Shown: positions 58,350 through 64,000 of the stretch, in pieces
How positions within the stretch are numbered: position 1 is the first letter of the stretch
How the letters are laid out: the number at the start of each line of letters is the position of its first letter
The notes under the pieces: generated by a model
The model's database searches: none
The model's input: the letters and a program-made list of their open reading frames with translations, nothing else
Told to the model about the DNA's origin: nothing
NCBI GenBank assembly: GCA_963969345.1
Contig: OZ017769.1
Location: 6,637,725-6,701,724, forward strand
Reading direction: 5' to 3'
Length of the DNA: 64,000 bases
Source of the DNA: Turbatrix aceti
Lineage: Eukaryota > Nematoda > Chromadorea > Rhabditida > Panagrolaimidae
Made by a program: the position numbers and the translations under genes

Positions 58350-61300
58350 ATGTCTGACCCTCCGTTCACACCCTCTCTATTTGGTCACATTTCGACCACT
58401 CCGAAGTCCATCAAAGAACTGGCAGGCCACGTCAACGATGTAATTGAAAATTGTCAAAAACTGGAAAAAGAAGTATCGATCGAACTAACAAGGATGGCCC
58501 GGGGATCGAAGGAATTGGAGAAAAGCACAGTGGAGAATAATACGGCACTTATGAATAAATGGGATGAGCTCATGGACGAAGCAGAAAAATGGCGTAAAGA
58601 AAACACGGAACTGAAAAAGAAAATCAAGAAGCTAGAAGAAAGGATGACGACGATGGAGGAGAAAAGTGAAGAAGTGCGAAGGACGACAAACGAGGAAATA
58701 TTTGAAAGAAAGGCCGGCTACGAAGAGATAAATTTGAGAATCAAGGACACGGAAACAGAATTGCGATACACAACAAGCCAATTACGAAAAGAAATCCAGA
58801 AAATCGAAGAACCCGCTTGCATAATCCCACTACTCGTGAATGACATGGACTCGAAACCATCGCAGCGCCAGAAGCAACAAGAGGAGGAATGTCGACAAGC
58901 GGACCTCCTCATCGAAGAGACTGAACGGGCCCTCGCAGCGAATCCCGAAAACGACCTTCTTCAAATTGAACTCGCGAATCTAAAAGCTCTCAAGCAAAAC
59001 ATCGAAGAACAACCGGAAATCAATGCTATCACGCACGACTCAAACGAAGGCGAATTTGAAATCTTGTCGCTGTACTCCATCTCGGACAGCGATGACGAGG
59101 ACATAAAAAGCGACGAGCTCGAAGAAGGAGAAATCCCGTACGAAGACGACCAAGCATATCCCACTGATACCGAGGAAATAGTTCATCAACAACAATGCGA
59201 CGAGGACGACCTAACGTATTTCGAAGCTACGAATGAATTTGTTGCTCCTATCATCTACCGCAGCGTTAAAGAGCGCACCCCTACGCCGGTGCCATGGAAA
59301 AACGCCCCGTCGCAACACAAGCCAAAGCATCACTATCCAGAATCTCGGAAACGGTCTCACCAAGCCCAAAAGAGCAGATACCCGCACCCGTATCAACGCA
59401 ATGAAAACGAGCACCGGCACAGAAAATCGCAGCAACCCGTCGACTTTTATATGCTCGGACACGGCACACACGCTAGCAGACTCAAACCGTTCAACGGCTT
59501 GAACAGCCAACCGTTCGAATTTTGGAAACGCGATCTCGAGATCGAGATGACCGCTGCCGGACTGCCCTTTACAGAAGCCCGTAAAGTTGCTTATTTGGCA
59601 CACAATCTCGACGGGCCTGCAAAGGCAAAGTTCCACGCACTCGACGACAATACGAAAGCCGTGTATGAGGAAGTAGTCAACGCACTTACTGCCGCTTTCC
59701 CCACAGCAAACACTATTGCAACGGCGTACACAAGACTGCAGGAATCACAACAACGAAGCGAAGAAACAGTCGACGAATTTCTGTCCCGACTCGAAGAACT
59801 TCTTCGGGCAGCGTACCCCAACGCAGACGACGCAACGATCCAGCGAGACGTCATTCGCGAATCGCTAAGCCGCCTCAAGGCAGAAATTCGATCCGTTGTT
59901 TACGCCGAGATGCCATCCACGGTGGCGGAACTCAAGAGAATTGCCACGAGACAAGAGCGATTGTTAAGCTGCAAACCAAAAGAACTAACCGTGCAAGTTA
60001 TGGCAGTTAACCAGACGACACCTCGCACCTGCTATGCATGTCAGCAACCAGGGCATCTCCTCCGAGATTGCCCCAACGTCAATATTCGCACGCGGTACCC
60101 CCAGTACCTACACAAACCTCGGAACAGTTTTTTCGGAAACCCGCCGCGAGGATCATATCATCCGAACCCGACATATCCAACCGGATACAATTCACAGCAG
60201 CCGCCGATGGCAGCCCAATCGCAGGCACGTCCCTACTGGAATAATGGGCAAAACCAACGACAAACTCCGCCGTTTGAACCCCCGGTCTACGCATCGCGTC
60301 AGCACTGGGGCTACGGGCAACGACTGAACAACCAATTCCAACCTCCTCGCCAGTACTGGAACAATATGACAACGCAACGCCAACCTAACGCGTTTCGAAA
60401 CCCAGCATACGCGCCACGGCTACATTGGAATGCCGAAACCGAGCAACAACAAGTTTCAGCACCACACGGCCATCGCAATGGGCACCAGGGACAGGCACAA
60501 CCACGGGCCGAACAACCACAAATCCGGTTTGCAAGAGTTGGTAATATGGAAACGGCTCCTGTATGGCAATGCGTAGATGAGGCTGATATAAACGAAAGTG
60601 CTATTGACACAACCGAGGAACTGACAAGCAATGAAACTGAGGAAGTGGAAGCAGCCCCTGTCACAGACCACCCCAGAACGGCAACGTACTCGCCTCGTGG
60701 GTCATGGGCAAACTTGTTTTTGTTGATCGCGATGCTCCCTCTATGGACGACAGCACAAATGATTTGCCCACCAACCGCACCTGACACACTCGTAAAGTTG
60801 CCGCACGCCGCGAGATGCAAAATACCGCCGCTAACAAACATAACCCCTCGGTCCTACGAATTAACAATATACCGACCAAACACAATCAGGTACAAAACGA
60901 AAGCTCAACACTGCACATGTTGGACGACACGATCTACGCAGTCGCGAACGTTCCTAGGAACCCTAGTATCAACGACAGCGACAGAACCGAAAAACTTGTC
61001 GGTCAAGGACTGTGAAAACATGATCAAACTGCATGAAAGCCCCGCAGGCCGTCTCTTCAACACGACGCACGCTTGGACCACAAACAACACGACACCTACA
61101 CCACAACGACCGTGGCCACTCTGGTTACTAACCGAAGTCCAAGAGGTTTCTAACTGTGCCCTGGCAGACACCTATGTTTACGCAAAATACGGAGAAAACA
61201 ACATACTAGCTCAACCGAATCCCGAAAAACCATGCGACTATCACGCTGAGGAATGCAGAGTCAATAACGCGAACATATTGATCTGGAAAGCCATTGAAGA

Positions 61301-62132
61301 ACAAAATTGCCGGTACGTAACCATGGGACAATTCGCAGGCAGCTTCACCCCAGGCTTATGGATGTCATCAAGCCATGGGGTAGCACTGACGTTCCAAAAC
61401 ACCATGAGGGTATTCAACTGCCATAAAATACTCTACATCACTGACCAAGGCTTCGCGATAGAAGCAGCACAATACCACGATCTCAAGGATCCCGAACCCA
61501 GAAGCCGAGGCAAAAGACAAGACAGCGGCCCGGTACCTTCCACGCAACTGGCAGCCGAGCTGACAGCAGTCAAAACCGACGTGTCAAATATGTTGAAGCA
61601 GTCCTTCTGGGCATCAGCACAAGCGGCTTGTAAAAGAATCGAATTTCTCACCGAAACGATAATGACCCTGGCAGCAGCTAATCCCACTCTCCTAGCCAGA
61701 CAATTGCTTAACACCACAGCAATCGAAGCAGAGTTAGTCGCTGCCGACATTCTTCAAATTCGCACATGCATTCCGGTCACGATCAATGAAACTATAGATC
61801 TACAACAGTGCTACGACAAACTACCGGTCAAGTGGTCACGAGAAAACCACACAGGCGATGGATTCTTAGACGAAGTAACAAACATCATCCATCCTACGGC
61901 GAACAGAGTCAATTGCGGACAGCCAACACGTAAAAATACAAGCAAAATACAAGAAATCCCACTCTTCGGAGAAGACGCATGGCAATGGCAAGACATCGAC
62001 GTTACTGTCCCCAACCTAGTACTTCTAAATTGGTCCGAAATCTACAACTTCGAAAACCAACACATGTCCAGCACCAGTATATTGTCAAAAGCCGCAGGCC
62101 TTCCTTGTAAAGCTTATTGTCTTCGACGGTGA
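58350..62132 (+). CDS. Retroelement Gag-Env-like fusion ORF, pol absent
   Basis: One uninterrupted frame of 1260 residues starting at MSDPPFTPSLFG. Residues about 20-160 are a Lys/Glu coiled coil. About 370-540 is a Retrotrans_gag-like capsid region (FNGLNSQPFEFWKRDLEIEM, AYTRLQESQQRSEETVDEFL). A CCHC zinc knuckle follows (C561, C564, H569, C574), then a Gln/Pro/Asn-rich stretch. Residues 788-803 are a hydrophobic signal-peptide-like segment, leading into a Cys-rich ectodomain with many N-x-T/S sites and a basic cleavage-like R-G-K-R (1053-1056). This resembles an envelope glycoprotein, but no C-terminal membrane anchor is present, so the Env part is truncated. Protease, RT, RNase H and integrase, expected between gag and env, are missing. 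The class of envelope cannot be told by eye. Confidence 0.8.
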   Translation: MSDPPFTPSLFGHISTTPKSIKELAGHVNDVIENCQKLEKEVSIELTRMARGSKELEKSTVENNTALMNKWDELMDEAEKWRKENTELKKKIKKLEERMTTMEEKSEEVRRTTNEEIFERKAGYEEINLRIKDTETELRYTTSQLRKEIQKIEEPACIIPLLVNDMDSKPSQRQKQQEEECRQADLLIEETERALAANPENDLLQIELANLKALKQNIEEQPEINAITHDSNEGEFEILSLYSISDSDDEDIKSDELEEGEIPYEDDQAYPTDTEEIVHQQQCDEDDLTYFEATNEFVAPIIYRSVKERTPTPVPWKNAPSQHKPKHHYPESRKRSHQAQKSRYPHPYQRNENEHRHRKSQQPVDFYMLGHGTHASRLKPFNGLNSQPFEFWKRDLEIEMTAAGLPFTEARKVAYLAHNLDGPAKAKFHALDDNTKAVYEEVVNALTAAFPTANTIATAYTRLQESQQRSEETVDEFLSRLEELLRAAYPNADDATIQRDVIRESLSRLKAEIRSVVYAEMPSTVAELKRIATRQERLLSCKPKELTVQVMAVNQTTPRTCYACQQPGHLLRDCPNVNIRTRYPQYLHKPRNSFFGNPPRGSYHPNPTYPTGYNSQQPPMAAQSQARPYWNNGQNQRQTPPFEPPVYASRQHWGYGQRLNNQFQPPRQYWNNMTTQRQPNAFRNPAYAPRLHWNAETEQQQVSAPHGHRNGHQGQAQPRAEQPQIRFARVGNMETAPVWQCVDEADINESAIDTTEELTSNETEEVEAAPVTDHPRTATYSPRGSWANLFLLIAMLPLWTTAQMICPPTAPDTLVKLPHAARCKIPPLTNITPRSYELTIYRPNTIRYKTKAQHCTCWTTRSTQSRTFLGTLVSTTATEPKNLSVKDCENMIKLHESPAGRLFNTTHAWTTNNTTPTPQRPWPLWLLTEVQEVSNCALADTYVYAKYGENNILAQPNPEKPCDYHAEECRVNNANILIWKAIEEQNCRYVTMGQFAGSFTPGLWMSSSHGVALTFQNTMRVFNCHKILYITDQGFAIEAAQYHDLKDPEPRSRGKRQDSGPVPSTQLAAELTAVKTDVSNMLKQSFWASAQAACKRIEFLTETIMTLAAANPTLLARQLLNTTAIEAELVAADILQIRTCIPVTINETIDLQQCYDKLPVKWSRENHTGDGFLDEVTNIIHPTANRVNCGQPTRKNTSKIQEIPLFGEDAWQWQDIDVTVPNLVLLNWSEIYNFENQHMSSTSILSKAAGLPCKAYCLRR

Positions 62133-63090
62133 GCATGTTCCGAACCAACCAGAATGGTTTGAGTTCTAATGTGATTGGCTTTGTCCACTCGTCTCGCATC
62201 GCGTTGAGAACCGCTTTTTGTTGGGATCCTGTCGAGTGGCTAGTGGAATTCATGTCTAGCGCGGTTAAGTTGGTTCTGGCTGGCGAAATTCGTGAAAGTG
62301 AGTCAGCTAGCACATTTGTGTGGCCCGGCAAGTATTCTGGCGTTATTGCAAAGTCTTGTATTGTTAACAGCCATCGATTGAGTCTGGTGGACTTTGATTT
62401 TTCCGTAGTAATGTGTGTCAAAGGGCGATGGTCCGTATACCAGTGGATTCGGGTACCGTATAAGAGTGGCCGAAAATGGTGAAGAGTGTCCACTAGTGCT
62501 AGAAGTTCTTTCTCGGTAGTTGCGTAGTTTCGTTCGGTTGTGCTAAATTGCCGAGAATGGTAGGCAACTGCGTGAGCGATTCCTTTTGCGTCCTTTTGCA
62601 AGACTGCTGCACCCAGGCCCATATCGGAAGCGTCGGTGTATACCTCAAACGGGTTGTTGTAATCTGGAGGAATTAGCGTTGGTTTCGCTGTCAGTTGTTT
62701 TATTAGTGTGAGGAATGCCGCTATGTGGATTTTGTTCCATTCGAAAGGGGTGGTCTTTTTGGTGAGGTTAACGAGGGGAGCTGCGATTTCTGCGAACCGC
62801 GGTATAAAACGGCGAAAAAAATTTGCCAGTCCAAGGAATCTTCGCACTTCTGTTGCTGACGAAGGTTGAGGATACTTCATGAGTGCTTCGGTGTGCGCCG
62901 TCGAGGGTGAGAATCCCTTTGAGTGGATCTCATGGCCCACGTATGTTATTGTATGCCGGCATAATTGACATTTATCAGGGTTTATCTTGAGTCCATGTTG
63001 AATTAGTCGTTGCCAGACTTTATCAAGATCTTGGATATGACAGAGCGGGTCGGTTGCTTCGGTAAAGACTATGATATAAGACGAGGACAA
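62090..63090 (-). pseudogene. Ty3/gypsy-type RT (C-terminal part) and RNase H fragment
   Basis: Read on the minus strand from 63090: the RT C-terminal part (IIVFTEATD ... HGLKINPDKCQLC ... YVGHEI ... VRRFLGLANFFRRFIPRFAEIAAPLVNL), then RNase H (YTDASDMGLGAAVLQ, TEKELLAL, YTDHRPL, VLADSLSR). The four acidic RNase H residues are present. The fragment begins at the RT active-site region: where family members have Y-x-D-D before IIVF it reads S-S-Y, so the fingers, palm and catalytic pair are lost. At its other end it stops near 62090, where it abuts the Gag-Env ORF tail-to-tail. No integrase was found. Confidence 0.85.
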
Positions 63091-63708
63091 TAAAATTTTT
63101 TTTTGTCATGCTTATTTTTCCCCATTTTTTGAAAGCAAATTTGTGACATCATCATTTTCATGTTTTTACGTTTTTATTGTAGAAAGCGTCTGAGCTAAAA
63201 CAAAAGAAGCTAAAATTACGATTTGTTGGATTCTCTGAAAACGCCAAGTTGAAATTCACGTTCAGAACCATTTTTTTTCATTTTTGTCGAAATCGAGTAG
63301 TTTACTTCTACTTTGAGTTGAACAGAAGCACTATTCATAATTTATGTCATTTCTTGTTAAAATCAAAACAAAACAAAGATGTGCACGCAAGAGAGAGGGA
63401 GCCGCTACTCACGATGTCGCGAGTAGCTGCTGCGCGCATAAAAGAGAGAGAGGGACAAGCTACTCCCGACGTCGCGAGTAGCTGCTGCGCGCATAAAAGA
63501 GAGAAAAGAGAGAGCGCGCAGATCGGTGGTTCTTCGTTGATAGATTCTGATGGATTCTGGTCGTCGCTGTGCCGCGATGAATTTTCCGTTGGCATTTCAT
63601 AGACACTGCAAAAGCATCTTCGTAAAACCACAATTTAGAAATGGTGCGCTCAAAACAATTCTTACCGTGAGTGATAACGGGTCACCTGTGCAAGCATCAG
63701 CTGGTATC
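63091..63708. other. Region after the pol fragment with a direct duplication
   Basis: AT-rich up to 63380, then a 55-bp direct duplication (about 63390-63508). No gene was recognised. Confidence 0.5.
63390..63508 (+). repeat. 55-bp direct duplication
   Basis: GTCGCGAGTAGCTGCTGCGC followed by GCATAAAAGAGAGA occurs at 63416 and again at 63471. The preceding GAGAGAGGGA...CTACTC segment is also repeated. Confidence 0.9.
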
Positions 63709-64000
63709 ACTGCTGGTGGCACTGGCCGTGGAAATCATTGAGGCGATGAGAACAGAGAAACAGCAACGGAAATCGATGCAACAACGTTGACAATCGATTG
63801 AGGAACGATCGCGTTCCGTTTTTTGAACGTCAGAACAACACGTTCAAACAGCGCGTGCGCACATTTTCTTGAACAGATCGCGAACGTTCCTCACTTGCTA
63901 TTTGTGAACAATCGATTGTCAACGTTGTTGCATCGATTTCCGTTGCTGTTTCTCTGTTCTCATCGCCTCAATGATTTCCACGGCCAGTGCCACCAGCAGT
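63709..64000. repeat. Perfect 92-bp inverted repeat (foldback), reaches the window edge
   Basis: Left arm 63709-63800 and right arm 63909-64000 are reverse complements over 92 bases, beginning ACTGCTGGTGGCACTGGCCG. The 108-base spacer itself holds weaker inverted matches (GAGGAACGATCGCG against CGCGAACGTTCCTC, and TTTTGAACG against CGTTCAAA). The right arm may continue beyond base 64000, so the true arm length is unknown. It is probably a foldback transposon or MITE. Confidence 0.9.

Noticed and set aside
1..64000. CRISPR arrays, bacterial operons, riboswitches
   Set aside because: None seen. Spliced eukaryotic genes fill the window.

Overview
The window looks like nuclear DNA of a nematode, probably not Caenorhabditis. 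The evidence is many protein-coding genes cut by very short introns (about 45-60 nt, GT...TTTCAG), GC-rich exons set in AT-rich introns and spacers, splice acceptors lying a few bases upstream of several start codons (as in spliced-leader trans-splicing), and an expanded P-glycoprotein pair. This assignment is inference; no rRNA or mitochondrial marker is present. All exon models were built by hand, and the reading phase closes across every junction given.

Layout. 1-10105 (-): a tensin gene (PTEN-like phosphatase domain, C2 domain, long disordered region) that runs off the left edge. 11434-13590: an AT-rich DNA transposon with long terminal inverted repeats and a TA target duplication. 13659-16158 (+): two small genes of unrecognised family. 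16216-17165 (-): a GNAT-like acetyltransferase. 17999-19165 (-): an AP-2 transcription factor. 20652-24045 (+): two genes sharing a novel C-terminal domain; the second looks like a chimera formed by tandem duplication with the neighbouring helicase gene. 24239-33186 (+): a DDX27/Drs1-type DEAD-box helicase whose 5.4-kb second intron holds two antisense MFS-like transporter genes. 35746-37804 (+): an acidic single-pass membrane protein of unknown function. 38207-39920 (-): a UDP-glycosyltransferase. 40898-42414 and 44634-46017 (+): two KH/STAR RNA-binding paralogues. 46475-50685 and 52291-56368 (+): two tandem full-length ABCB/P-glycoprotein genes with patches of near identity.

57501-62132: a retroelement with a 5' LTR, a primer-binding site and one long ORF in which a Gag with a zinc knuckle is joined in frame to an envelope-like glycoprotein, with no pol between. 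A Ty3/gypsy-type RT-RNase H fragment abuts it in the opposite orientation (62090-63090). The right edge holds a 55-bp direct duplication and a perfect 92-bp inverted repeat that reaches the last base.

The genes do not form an operon-like pathway. UGT and P-glycoproteins are both detoxification functions (conjugation and export), but they are separated by the KH genes, so a functional link is only suggestive. The best candidates for something new are the chimeric gene at 22969-24045, the pol-less gag-env ORF, and the TIR element with its CATATATG-rich ends.
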